In this document: in pieces, positions 14,463-22,957 of the stretch | Layout: each line of letters starts with the position of its first letter | How positions within the stretch are numbered: position 1 is the first letter of the stretch | From: an uncultured Collinsella sp. | Lineage (GTDB): Bacteria > Actinomycetota > Coriobacteriia > Coriobacteriales > Coriobacteriaceae | DNA length: 55,679 nt | Assembly: GCA_900549745.1 (NCBI GenBank) | Contig: URPJ01000014.1 | Location: forward strand, 1-55,679 | Direction: 5' to 3' | Position numbers and translations under genes: made by a program | The notes under the pieces: generated by a model | The model's database searches: none | What the model was told of the DNA's origin: nothing | What the model saw: the letters and a program-made list of their open reading frames with translations, nothing else

Positions 14463-14489
14463 GGAATACCTCTTTCTAGACAGCCCGAG

Positions 14490-15098
14490 CTAGCGCAGCT
14501 GGGCGTAATGGTTGTAAATCGTAATAGCCGTGGGATAAAGATAGCGCCCGGACTGGATCACATAGACCAGACCCTGCGCAAAACAGGAGAAGAACAACTC
14601 ATCGAGCGTCGACTCCCCCACCATCTTGCGCAGCGCATGCGCATAGTCGCCGTGGCGGTTGGGCTCGATGGCATCGGCCACAAAGACCACCATATCGAGC
14701 GGTGTCATGTCGCAAGCACCCACGGTGTGACGGTCGACAGCCTGGAAAACGGCCGGCGACAACTCGGGGAAAAGCTGCGGAAGCTCATAGGCGGCAACAG
14801 GGCCATGCAAAAGCGGCGTCGCGGCGGAAGGAGAGCCGGCAATCTTAATGCCGTAATGCAGAGCGCGCGTAACCAGCTCGTCGTCGGAGAGCACTTTGTC
14901 CCAGTCGTGGATCAGACCGGCAGCAGCGGCATCAAAGCGGTCAACGCCGTAGACCTCGGCCAGATGAAGTGCGGTCTCGGCAACACCCAGCGAATGCACA
15001 TAGCGCTTGCGCTTATCCTTCATGCGAACATCGAGCAGCTCTTGAATGCGCTTGAGCAGCGCGCGCTCATCGCCCTCAAACTGATCCTCTACCGACAA
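14490..15098 (-). CDS. yqeK: HD-domain phosphohydrolase YqeK
   Basis: A 202-residue HD-superfamily protein. The metal-binding residues are seen in RYVHSLGVAETALHLAEVYG, GLIHDWDK (the HD pair) and the later DRHTVGACDMTPLDMVVFVADAIEP. YqeK enzymes hydrolyse diadenosine tetraphosphate to two ADP. The gene lies between nadD (12 bp away) and rsfS (27 bp away), where it is found in most Gram-positives. The first 25 residues are less conserved. Confidence 0.92.
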   Translation of the reverse strand: MSVEDQFEGDERALLKRIQELLDVRMKDKRKRYVHSLGVAETALHLAEVYGVDRFDAAAAGLIHDWDKVLSDDELVTRALHYGIKIAGSPSAATPLLHGPVAAYELPQLFPELSPAVFQAVDRHTVGACDMTPLDMVVFVADAIEPNRHGDYAHALRKMVGESTLDELFFSCFAQGLVYVIQSGRYLYPTAITIYNHYAQLR

Positions 15099-15110
15099 CG
15101 TAGACCCCCA

Positions 15111-15788
15111 TCACTCAAAATCTTCTTGGCCCAGATCGACATACAAACCGCGCTTGCGAATGTAGCCGAGCACAGACTCGCTCGTAAGATAGCGCACGCT
15201 CATGCCGCGGGCAACTCGCTTACGAATGTTCGTCGAGCTGATCGCCAGCGCCGGAATCTGAATATAGCGCACGTCGAACGGCAGCCCAGACTCTTTGATT
15301 CGGGCACGCGCCGTATCGATATCAAAGCCCGGTCGCGTCGCCGCAATAAAGGTAGCAAGCTCGGCGATTCGTTCGGCATCATGCCAAGTCACAATATCGA
15401 TAATCGCGTCGGCGCCCGTAATAAAGTAGAGCTTTACCTGCGGCGGATAAAAGTCGCGAAGGGCATGAAGCGTATCGGCCGTGTAGGTTACGCCCGGACG
15501 GTCGATCTCGAACCGACTCGCCAAAAAGGCCGGGTTCGCGGCGGTGGCGAGGACCGTCATGGCATAACGGTCCTCGGCAGGCGTCACCGGCTTGTCAAGC
15601 TTAAAAGCAGGAGAGCCCGCCGGCATAAAGAGCACAGCGTCCAAGTCGAGGGACTCGCGCGCCTGCTCGGCGGTCACCAGGTGCCCGTAATGAATGGGAT
15701 CAAAGGTGCCACCCATAATGCCGAGCCTAAACTCCTGCCCGTCCTCTAGAGGAAGCTCGGGCAGACCGATTCCACCGCGCAGCGACAT
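15111..15788 (-). CDS. nadD: Nicotinate-nucleotide adenylyltransferase
   Basis: A 225-residue nucleotidyltransferase. The (T/H)xGH-type motif is in GIMGGTFDPIHYGHLVTAEQA, and the C-terminal ISSTNIRKRVARGMSVRYL matches the ISSTxIR signature. It adenylates nicotinate mononucleotide to make deamido-NAD in NAD synthesis. The gene is 3 bp after obgE. The first 20 residues (MSLRGGIGLPELPLEDGQEF) precede the homology; no better internal start was seen. Confidence 0.96.
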   Translation of the reverse strand: MSLRGGIGLPELPLEDGQEFRLGIMGGTFDPIHYGHLVTAEQARESLDLDAVLFMPAGSPAFKLDKPVTPAEDRYAMTVLATAANPAFLASRFEIDRPGVTYTADTLHALRDFYPPQVKLYFITGADAIIDIVTWHDAERIAELATFIAATRPGFDIDTARARIKESGLPFDVRYIQIPALAISSTNIRKRVARGMSVRYLTSESVLGYIRKRGLYVDLGQEDFE

Positions 15789-15791
15789 GGC

Positions 15792-17258
15792 TTACTCACC
15801 CTCCGAGGTCTCGGCATCGCCCGCGGCATCCGCCGCATTGACAACCTCGACGCCCTCATCCGCAGCATCGGCCACGTCAATGGCTTCAACGGCAACGTCC
15901 TCGCCAGCATCCTCGAGCTCCTCGTACTCCGAGAAGTCCTCGGCGCCCTCAAAGTCAAAGGCGCGCTGGCAAATGCGGACCTCGTCGCCCGCACGACAAC
16001 CGGCCTTCTCGAGCGCGTCGTCAACACCCATACGCGCAAACTTATGCTGCAGGTAAATGACGGCTTCTTCGTTTTCCCAGTCGGTCTGAATGACCATGCG
16101 CTCGATGGCACGACCGACCACGCGGAAGGCACCGGGCTCTTCCTGGACAATGCGGAAACGCTTCTCTCGCTGCAGGCGACGGCGCTCCCATTCATCGTCG
16201 CGCAGGTCGACCGGCTCATCGGAGACCGCCAACTCGGCGCGGAGCTTGGCCACCTGCTCACCTACGGCAAGCATCAACGTATTGAGACCGGCGCCCGTCA
16301 CGGCAGACACGGCAAAGAACATATGGCCATCGTCGAGCGCTGCGCGCTTGAGGTCGGCAATCTTATCGGCCGTGCCCGGCGCATCGCACTTGTTGGCGAC
16401 AACGATCTGCGGACGCTCCGAAAGCTCGGCGCCATACTGCTCGAGCTCGCGGTTGATGATGTGGTAATCCTCGACCGGATCGCGATCCTCAAAACCACCC
16501 GTCATGTCGACGACGTGCATGATCAGGGCCGTACGCTCAATGTGGCGCAGGAACTGGTGACCCAGGCCCTTACCCTCGCTCGCGCCTTCGATAAGACCGG
16601 GGACGTCGGCAACGACGTAAGAATATTCACCGGCACGCACCATGCCGAGGTTCGGCACGAGCGTGGTAAACGGGTAGTCAGCAATCTTGGGACGGGCGGC
16701 ACTCATGCGCGCGATGAGCGATGACTTACCCACGGAGGGAAAGCCCACGAGCGCGGCATCGGCCATAAGCTTCATCTCGAGCTCGATCCAGTGCTCCTCG
16801 GCCGGTTCGCCCAACTGGGCAAAGGCCGGAGCGCGACGCACCGACGTCACAAAGTGCGTGTTGCCCAGACCGCCGGCACCGCCGGGCGCCACGACGACGC
16901 GCTCGCCGTCGTGCACCAGGTCGGCAATCTCAAACATCGGGGTCTGCGTCTCGGGATCGAGCTCGCGCACCACGGTACCCATAGGGACCTTGAGAATCAG
17001 GTCCTCGCCGCTCTTGCCGTTACGACGGGCACCCTGCCCGTGCGTGCCGCGCTCGGCGCGAAAGTGATGCTTAAAGCGGTAATCGATCAGCGAAGACAGC
17101 TGAGCATCGGCCTGGATGACGACATTGCCGCCACGACCGCCGTCGCCGCCATCGGGGCCGCCCTTGGGGACAAATGCCTCGCGCCTAAACGACATGCATC
17201 CGGCTCCGCCGTCGCCGCCGCACACGTTAATGCGGCTGATATCGGTGAACTGTGACAA
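15792..17258 (-). CDS. obgE: GTPase ObgE/CgtA
   Basis: A 488-residue protein with the three expected parts. The Gly-rich Obg fold comes first (SFRREAFVPKGGPDGGDGGRGGNV, GARRNGKSGEDL). The G domain follows, with the P-loop GFPSVGKSSL, switch motif DVPGLIEGASEGKGLGHQFL and NKCD. The C-terminal OCT domain is followed by a long acidic tail rich in Glu, Asp and Ala. It is an essential 50S assembly and stress-response GTPase. The neighbours rplU and rpmA upstream are the standard setting. The acidic tail of about 60 residues is the main lineage-specific feature. Confidence 0.97.
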   Translation of the reverse strand: MSQFTDISRINVCGGDGGAGCMSFRREAFVPKGGPDGGDGGRGGNVVIQADAQLSSLIDYRFKHHFRAERGTHGQGARRNGKSGEDLILKVPMGTVVRELDPETQTPMFEIADLVHDGERVVVAPGGAGGLGNTHFVTSVRRAPAFAQLGEPAEEHWIELEMKLMADAALVGFPSVGKSSLIARMSAARPKIADYPFTTLVPNLGMVRAGEYSYVVADVPGLIEGASEGKGLGHQFLRHIERTALIMHVVDMTGGFEDRDPVEDYHIINRELEQYGAELSERPQIVVANKCDAPGTADKIADLKRAALDDGHMFFAVSAVTGAGLNTLMLAVGEQVAKLRAELAVSDEPVDLRDDEWERRRLQREKRFRIVQEEPGAFRVVGRAIERMVIQTDWENEEAVIYLQHKFARMGVDDALEKAGCRAGDEVRICQRAFDFEGAEDFSEYEELEDAGEDVAVEAIDVADAADEGVEVVNAADAAGDAETSEGE

Positions 17259-17274
17259 CAGAATCGCCTCCTAC

Positions 17275-17318
17275 AAAAAAGAGGGAGACCCTTGAATCCT
17301 AAAACTCAAGTGCCTCCC
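17275..17318 (-). terminator. Hairpin with U-tract between rpmA and obgE
   Basis: On the minus strand GGGAGGCACTTGA pairs with TTCAAGGGTCTCCC and is followed by TCTTTTTTG, just before the obgE ribosome-binding site. It can end part of the rplU-rpmA transcripts and lower obgE expression relative to the ribosomal proteins. Confidence 0.72.
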
Positions 17319-17343
17319 ACATATGTGCTCTATGAAGGGTGAA

Positions 17344-17601
17344 TTACGCGTTCGCGAGCGGGCGTACGCTGACCCTGTGCTTGATACCCTTGTGGAACTC
17401 AACGGTACCGTCGACCAGCGCGAACAGCGTGTCGTCCTTACCACGGCCAACGTTCTCACCCGGGTGGATGTGCGTGCCGTGCTGACGGACGAGAATCGTG
17501 CCCGTGGTTACCGTCTGGCCGGCATAGCGCTTCGTGCCAAGGCGCTGACCGCGGGAGTCACGGCCATTACGGGAGGAACCGAGTCCTTTTTTGTGTGCCA
17601 T
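17344..17601 (-). CDS. rpmA: 50S ribosomal protein L27
   Basis: An 85-residue protein, normal for L27, beginning MAHKKGLGSSRNGRDSRGQR. The N-terminus reaches the peptidyl-transferase centre. There is no Firmicutes-type N-terminal extension requiring the Prp protease, and no prp (ysxB) gene lies between rplU and rpmA, which is consistent. It is followed by a hairpin and then obgE. Confidence 0.98.
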   Translation of the reverse strand: MAHKKGLGSSRNGRDSRGQRLGTKRYAGQTVTTGTILVRQHGTHIHPGENVGRGKDDTLFALVDGTVEFHKGIKHRVSVRPLANA

Positions 17602-17634
17602 TGTGTATACCTACTCTTTCGTTACGAGTGTAAT

Positions 17635-18009
17635 CTACTCGGCGACGGGAGCCTCGGCAACAGCCTCAGCCTCTGCCTTGACAGCCTTCTTGGCGCGGGA
17701 GGTAGCCTGAACCTTCACGATCTTCAGCTTGGTGAGCTGCTGACGGTGACCCTTCAGACGACGATAGCGCTTGCGCTTGTGGAACTTGAAGACCAGCTGC
17801 TTCTCGCCCTTGAACTGCTCAACGATCTGAGCGGTAACCTTGGCCTTGGCCAGCTTGTCGGGATCGGTGACGATCTTCTTACCATCGTTGAGGAAGATAA
17901 CCGGCAGGGTGACCTTGTCGCCCTCATTGCCCTCGATCTTCTCGACGGTGATGACATCGTCGGTGGCGACCTTGTACTGCTTGCCGCCCGTGTTAACGAT
18001 TGCGTACAT
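17635..18009 (-). CDS. rplU: 50S ribosomal protein L21
   Basis: A 124-residue protein beginning MYAIVNTGGKQYKVATDDV, the canonical start; the frame is open 7 codons further up (to 18030) without homology. FKFHKRKRYRRLKGHRQQLTKLKI is the conserved rRNA-binding part, given here in two joined blocks. An Ala/Glu-rich C-terminal extension of about 20 residues follows. It is the first gene of rplU-rpmA-obgE. Confidence 0.97.
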   Translation of the reverse strand: MYAIVNTGGKQYKVATDDVITVEKIEGNEGDKVTLPVIFLNDGKKIVTDPDKLAKAKVTAQIVEQFKGEKQLVFKFHKRKRYRRLKGHRQQLTKLKIVKVQATSRAKKAVKAEAEAVAEAPVAE

Positions 18010-18076
18010 GTTTACTTGCCCTTCATGCATCAGTTAGTGCAACAGCCGAATATAGTAGCAGGCGAAAATACCCCCG

Positions 18077-18889
18077 TCAACGAGTATGTGGAGCAAATCC
18101 ACAAGTTCGCACAGGTATGGGGCTGACGAGTCGGCCCTCGTCGTCCTCGCATGCTTGATTCTGACGCTCGACATCGTAGGAGCAGATGGTCACGAGGTCT
18201 TGCATACCGGTGGAAACAATAGGTGCATCCACGCCCGGGGTCAAGCCCTGCAACAAAACATCAGCAGCAGAAAGCAAAATTTCCGGACGCATGGAGCCCT
18301 CGTTGTCGGCATGGGTGTCGAGCATGAGCACCAAATGGTCCGGGCGCTCCCCCGCCGTGAGCTCATAGCCCACGAGCGTGTGATCCAAATCCAAGCGCTT
18401 GCTCTTTTTGCCGCGCGCGTAGTCGATGCCGTGGCCCGCGCGCAGCGTGTCGATCGCACGACGCACCTCGTCGGCGCTTACGGGCGCCTCGGGATCCAAG
18501 TGCAGGTCGATGCGATACGACAGGCGCGTGAGCTGCGCCGTCAACGCCGGCGTGCGCACGTCGATGTACGCCGCCTCGATGGGCGCCAGATCGGCCGGAG
18601 ACGCCGCAGCCAGGCGCCCAAACGCCTCGTCGAGCGCCACGAACTCGGTCATAAACAGGTCATACCACTCGCAGGTCGACGACGTACCCACCGGCAGCGC
18701 CGAAGAGAAGCCCACGCGCATGTGCGGAGAGAAGCCCTGCGTGACGGCATAGGGAAGTCCCGCACGGCGCACGATGCGCTCAATGGTATGGATCACTTCG
18801 AGATGGCCCAGGTACTTAAGGCGATCGCGCTTGCCATAGCGAACACGAAGCCTAAAGAGCGAGGGGTTGTCGGTCAGGCGCTCACTCAT
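18077..18889 (-). CDS. TIGR03936-family (DUF2344) radical SAM-linked protein
   Basis: A 270-residue protein matching the DUF2344 pattern: LFRLRVRYGKRDRLKYLGHLEV, RAGLPYAVTQGFSPHMRVGF, then ALPVGTSSTCEWYDLFM. The family is nearly always fused to or next to the TIGR03960 radical SAM protein, as here, where the two genes overlap by 4 bp. The biochemical role is unknown; linkage with rplU/rpmA has led to the idea of a role in RNA modification or ribosome function, which is inference. The last 25 residues are poorly conserved. Confidence 0.9.
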   Translation of the reverse strand: MSERLTDNPSLFRLRVRYGKRDRLKYLGHLEVIHTIERIVRRAGLPYAVTQGFSPHMRVGFSSALPVGTSSTCEWYDLFMTEFVALDEAFGRLAAASPADLAPIEAAYIDVRTPALTAQLTRLSYRIDLHLDPEAPVSADEVRRAIDTLRAGHGIDYARGKKSKRLDLDHTLVGYELTAGERPDHLVLMLDTHADNEGSMRPEILLSAADVLLQGLTPGVDAPIVSTGMQDLVTICSYDVERQNQACEDDEGRLVSPIPVRTCGFAPHTR

Positions 18890-20763
18890 GCGCGATCACC
18901 CATCAATACATTCTTGGCGTGGAGCGTGGGGCAGATCCCGCAGCCGGTGCACGACGTGCGGGTGCAGTCGGGAGTCGTGACGCCCTCGAGCGAGCGACGG
19001 TACTCGCGCTCGAGAAAGCCGCGTGTGCAGCCGGGGCTCACGTGCTCCCACGGCAGGCGCCAGTCCAACTCGTAGGGCAGGTGCACGAGCTCATTGAGGT
19101 CGATGCCGTTTTTGGCAGCAGCCTCCTTCCAGTTATCGAGCGAGAAATGCTCTACCCAGGCGTCAAAGCGAGAGCCCGAGCGCCAAGCGTCGATGATGAC
19201 GGGCGTCATGTCACGACCGGCGCGGGACAGTGCGGCCTCGATGAGCGAGGTCTCGGCATCGTGGTAATGAACGCGGACGGCACGGTTGCGAACGCTCGTG
19301 ATAAGCAGCTTCTGGCGACGCTTGACGTCGTCGTAGTCGAGCTGCGGGCACCACTGGAACGGCGTGGCAGCCTTGGGGATAAAGACCGAAACCGAGATGG
19401 ACACCGAGATCGAGCCGCGACGAGCCTTGGGCACCACGGAACGACCGAGCTCCAGCACGTGATCGGCCAGATTGGCGATGGCCACGATGTCCTCGTCGCG
19501 CTCGCCGGGAAGGCCCATCATAAAGTAGAGCTTCATGCGGTTCCAGCCGGCCTCGAAGGCCGCCTTGGCCGCACGGTCCAGGTCCTCCTCGGTCACGTTC
19601 TTGTTAATGATGTCGCGCATGCGCTGGCTGCCGGCCTCGGGCGCGAACGTCAGGCCGCCCTTCTTTTCGCCGGCAACCGACTCGGCCATATCCACGCCAA
19701 ACGAATCCAGGCGCTGCGACGGAATAGACACGCGAATACCCGTATCCTCCAGGCGACGGTTGAGCCTGCCGAGCACGTCGCGAATGCAGGAGTGGTCGGT
19801 CGTGGAGAGCGAGGTCAGCGACACCTCGTCATAGCCGGTCTTTTCCAGACCCTGAATCACCGACGAGACGATCTGGTCGGCCGAGCGCTCGCGCACCGGA
19901 CGATACGTCATGCCAGCCTGGCAAAAACGACAGCCGCGGGCGCAGCCGCGCAGGATCTCGATAGACAGGCGGTCGTGAACCAGCTGCGCATAGGGCACGC
20001 ACGACTGCGACAGCGGATTCGTGGCGCCGAAATCCTCGACGACGCGCTTGTAGACCACGGTCGGCGCATCCTTGCCTTCACGCGGCACGGTGTAGCCATG
20101 CGGCGAGCAGGGCTCGTCGTGACGAACCTCATAGAGCGATGGCACGTAGTTGCCGGCAATGGATGCAAGCTGCTCAACAATCTGCGCGCGCGGGACCCCT
20201 TCGTCACGCAGGCGGCGATGCAGCTGGCAGGTCTCGAGCAGCGATTCCTCGCCCTCACCGATGAGGATGGCATCGAAGAAGGCCGCGTACGGCTCGGGGT
20301 TGTACACCGAGGGGCCGCCGGCGATGATGATAGGGTCGTCTTCGCCTCGGTCGGCCGCCAACAGTGGAATGCCAGCGAGGTCGAGTGCCTCGAGGAAGTT
20401 CGTCACCGCCATCTCGTGCGGCACATGCAGACCGACGATATCAAACGAAGCGACCGGCGCTGCACCCTCAAGCGAGAGCAGCGGAATGCCCGCCTCGCGC
20501 ATAGCGTCACCCATATCGGGCCACGGCACATAGCCACGCTCGCAGGAGATGCCCTCGGCCTGGTTAAGGATGTTGTAGAGGATGGCGATACCCTGGTTGG
20601 GCAGACCGACCTCGTACACATCCGGATAGATCAGGCAGCAACGGTAGTCGGCATCGGCCTTGGAAAGCGTGCCCCACTCGTGATCGATATAGCGACTCGG
20701 CTTCTCGACCTTGGCGAGCAACGGCTCAATTAAATGAAAACAGTCTTGGTATGCAACGCGCAA
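18886..20763 (-). CDS. TIGR03960-family B12-binding-domain/radical SAM protein
   Basis: A 625-residue protein. The N-terminal part is a B12-binding-like fold (YPDVYEVGLPNQGIAILYNILN, ...FDIVGLHVPHEMAVTNFLEAL, GGPSVYNPEPYAAF). The radical SAM core follows with EILRGCARGCRFCQAGM (Cys-x3-Cys-x2-Cys). A C-terminal segment contains a further Cys group (CTRTSCTGCGICPTL). Its reaction is unknown. It starts at TTG (20763), the only plausible start for the conserved N-terminus. It overlaps the DUF2344 gene by 4 bp, so the two products likely act together. Confidence 0.92.
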   Translation of the reverse strand: MRVAYQDCFHLIEPLLAKVEKPSRYIDHEWGTLSKADADYRCCLIYPDVYEVGLPNQGIAILYNILNQAEGISCERGYVPWPDMGDAMREAGIPLLSLEGAAPVASFDIVGLHVPHEMAVTNFLEALDLAGIPLLAADRGEDDPIIIAGGPSVYNPEPYAAFFDAILIGEGEESLLETCQLHRRLRDEGVPRAQIVEQLASIAGNYVPSLYEVRHDEPCSPHGYTVPREGKDAPTVVYKRVVEDFGATNPLSQSCVPYAQLVHDRLSIEILRGCARGCRFCQAGMTYRPVRERSADQIVSSVIQGLEKTGYDEVSLTSLSTTDHSCIRDVLGRLNRRLEDTGIRVSIPSQRLDSFGVDMAESVAGEKKGGLTFAPEAGSQRMRDIINKNVTEEDLDRAAKAAFEAGWNRMKLYFMMGLPGERDEDIVAIANLADHVLELGRSVVPKARRGSISVSISVSVFIPKAATPFQWCPQLDYDDVKRRQKLLITSVRNRAVRVHYHDAETSLIEAALSRAGRDMTPVIIDAWRSGSRFDAWVEHFSLDNWKEAAAKNGIDLNELVHLPYELDWRLPWEHVSPGCTRGFLEREYRRSLEGVTTPDCTRTSCTGCGICPTLHAKNVLMGDRA

Positions 20764-20773
20764 CGGAAAACCC

Positions 20774-21703
20774 CTAAGCAGCGAGATCTGATGCGTCCTG
20801 ATAGGACGCCATAGGACGGGTAGCGCCCGCGACCGTGGTCACCAGATCGCGAACGCGGGAGAACGTGGCAGTGACCACCTCGTTGGCACGGCTGTAGTCG
20901 ACATCGCGCTCGTAGAGCGAAACGAGCGCACGGCCCATGCCATAGGTGCCCGCGGCAGCAGTGAGCGCCTTGACGGCAAACCCAATATGCGGCGTCTGCT
21001 TGACGAGCGCGCGGGTGACCGCTCGGATCACAAGACCGCCGGCAAGCACGCCCGCGACCTCGTAGCCGCGCTCAGGCTTAATGCCGCGTCCAAAGACGGC
21101 AGCGAGCTCAAAGAGCATGCCCACCTGCGCCAGCGCCATAACGGGATAATCGGCGCCCGGCAAAAACACCAGCGCACCGGTCGCCATATTGGTGAGCGCG
21201 CACGAGGTGATGATACGATTGGCCGCAGCGATGCGCATGAAGGCAAAGTTCGCCGCAAAAGCCGTTTCCTTGTCGGTGCGATCGAGAATCCAGCGGGCAA
21301 GCGTCTCGAGCAGATACGTCTTATCAGTTGCCGCTACCACGCCGAGCATGGGCGTAGACTCCTCGATAAACGGCACCTCCACAGCAGACTCGGCAAGCAC
21401 GCACACGGGCGCGCCGGCGATCACGAGCTCCTGCACGGCACTCTCCAAGCGGTCGGAACCACACGAGAGCACCAGCACCACATCGGTATCGGTCTTTGGA
21501 GCAATTCGCCCCTCCCCCAGACGCTCGACGCGCACAATGCCCGAGGTCGTCTGCGGCACAAAGGCGTCACGCACCGTCTCGGCCAGAAAGCGCGAGGCGG
21601 ACGAATCCAGATAGACCGAGACGCGCACAGGTGTATCGGAATCCTTCTTAACGGACGCGCCCATCTTAAAAGCGCGGGTCAGCTTATCTACGGGAATTTT
21701 CAT
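20774..21703 (-). CDS. DUF697-family membrane-associated protein
   Basis: A 309-residue protein. The first 130 residues form an alpha/beta domain (DVVLVLSCGSDRLE, GAPVCVLAESAVE) without a P-loop. The C-terminal half is the DUF697 pattern: TNMATGALVFLPGADYPVMALAQVGMLFELAAVFGRG, ending with AAAGTYGMGRALVSLYERD, shown here as separate blocks. DUF697 is usually attached to Era-like GTPases or found in YcjF; here the GTPase motifs are missing. The function is unknown. It lies between rodA and the TIGR03960 gene in the same direction. Confidence 0.75.
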   Translation of the reverse strand: MKIPVDKLTRAFKMGASVKKDSDTPVRVSVYLDSSASRFLAETVRDAFVPQTTSGIVRVERLGEGRIAPKTDTDVVLVLSCGSDRLESAVQELVIAGAPVCVLAESAVEVPFIEESTPMLGVVAATDKTYLLETLARWILDRTDKETAFAANFAFMRIAAANRIITSCALTNMATGALVFLPGADYPVMALAQVGMLFELAAVFGRGIKPERGYEVAGVLAGGLVIRAVTRALVKQTPHIGFAVKALTAAAGTYGMGRALVSLYERDVDYSRANEVVTATFSRVRDLVTTVAGATRPMASYQDASDLAA

Positions 21704-21721
21704 GGCAAACCCCTCCAGCGG

Positions 21722-22948
21722 TTACGCGGCGCCCGAACGATGCCGCCATATGGATTGTACGATACCCACCGTCAGCAGCTGAATCATCATCGAAGACGAA
21801 CCGAAGCTAATAAATGGGAGCGGAATACCGGTAATCGGCATCACGCCGATGCACATGCCGATGTTTTCGAAGGTCTGGAACGCCCACATGCCAACGATGC
21901 CCACACACGAAAGACGCAAAAACAGCGACTCACACTTAAAGGCGACGCGAATCGTCGAAAAGATCAGCAGCACGTAGAGGCACAGGAGCAAAAAAGAACC
22001 GCAAAAACCAAAGGTCTCGGACAGGAAGGCGAAGACGAAGTCGGTGTGGAACTCAGGCAGAAAGCCGCCGGCCGACTGCGTCGCATGGCCCAAACCCTTA
22101 CCAAAGAAGCCGCCCGAGCCAACGGCGATAAGCGACTGCTGCAGGTTGTAGGCATCGTCCGAATCGGCATTATCGGGGTCGATAAAGACCGTCAGACGGT
22201 TCATCTGATACTGCTTGATGAGCACATCGTGGCCGAGCAACGAATCAAAGACCGAATCGAGCGCCAGAACGAGGGCCACCAAGCCCACGAGCAGGGCCAG
22301 GGTCGACAGCACCCATTCGCGGCGTGCACCGCTCATGCAGATGACGATGGCGCCCGAAACAAGCACGACCAGGCCCGAGCCCAGGTCGCCCATGGCAACG
22401 ACGGCCAAAAACGGAATGGACAGCATGCCGCAGAGCTTGACGTAGTCGCGAACGGTATCGATGCGACCGTTATATTGCGAGCCAAGCGTGGCGATAAAGA
22501 AGATGGTGATGAGCTTGGCAAGCTCAACCGGCTGGAATGTCAAGCCGATACCGGGAATCTTGATCCAGCCCGTCATGCCCAGACCGCCCGTATAGGACAG
22601 GCCCGGAATCTTGGGCGAGAAGATCACGATCAGGTCGATGACGAGCAACGCCGTCGAGAAATTGGAAATACCGCGCAAGTCGGTACGCCAGACCAGCACC
22701 GCCAGCACCGCCCCGATGCCAATTCCCAGAAGATGACGTGAGAACGAGGCATCGGCCTTAAACTGCGAAGCCGACCAGATGATGATGGCACCGTAGGCGA
22801 CGAGCGCCACAGTAGCCACGAGCACACCGATATGCACCTTTTGGCGAAACGTGCCGCGCGAGGCCGAAAGTTGCTTGTTGACGCGGTCCAGGCTGCTGCG
22901 AGAGCCGGTCTTGGTTGAACGGAACAGATCCGCCGGAGAAAAATCCAT
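21722..22948 (-). CDS. rodA: Rod-shape SEDS glycosyltransferase RodA
   Basis: A 408-residue SEDS protein with about ten membrane helices. Conserved pieces include WIKIPGIGLTFQPVELAKL, MGDLGSGLV, the extracytoplasmic loop with SLIAVGSGGFFGKGLGHATQS, LPEFHTDFVFAFLSETFGF, and ITGIPLPFISFGSSSMM near the C-terminus. It polymerises lipid II glycan strands for side-wall growth together with the class B PBP encoded 9 bp upstream. The N-terminal 25 residues are cytoplasmic. Confidence 0.97.
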   Translation of the reverse strand: MDFSPADLFRSTKTGSRSSLDRVNKQLSASRGTFRQKVHIGVLVATVALVAYGAIIIWSASQFKADASFSRHLLGIGIGAVLAVLVWRTDLRGISNFSTALLVIDLIVIFSPKIPGLSYTGGLGMTGWIKIPGIGLTFQPVELAKLITIFFIATLGSQYNGRIDTVRDYVKLCGMLSIPFLAVVAMGDLGSGLVVLVSGAIVICMSGARREWVLSTLALLVGLVALVLALDSVFDSLLGHDVLIKQYQMNRLTVFIDPDNADSDDAYNLQQSLIAVGSGGFFGKGLGHATQSAGGFLPEFHTDFVFAFLSETFGFCGSFLLLCLYVLLIFSTIRVAFKCESLFLRLSCVGIVGMWAFQTFENIGMCIGVMPITGIPLPFISFGSSSMMIQLLTVGIVQSIWRHRSGAA

Positions 22949-22957
22949 CGCAACCTC

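Noticed and set aside
14091..15749. 552-residue plus-strand open frame
   Set aside because: It is antisense to rsfS, yqeK and nadD, which have clear motifs.
18919..22741. Two long plus-strand open frames (604 and 584 residues)
   Set aside because: They are shadows of the TIGR03960, DUF697 and rodA genes, with no recognisable domains.
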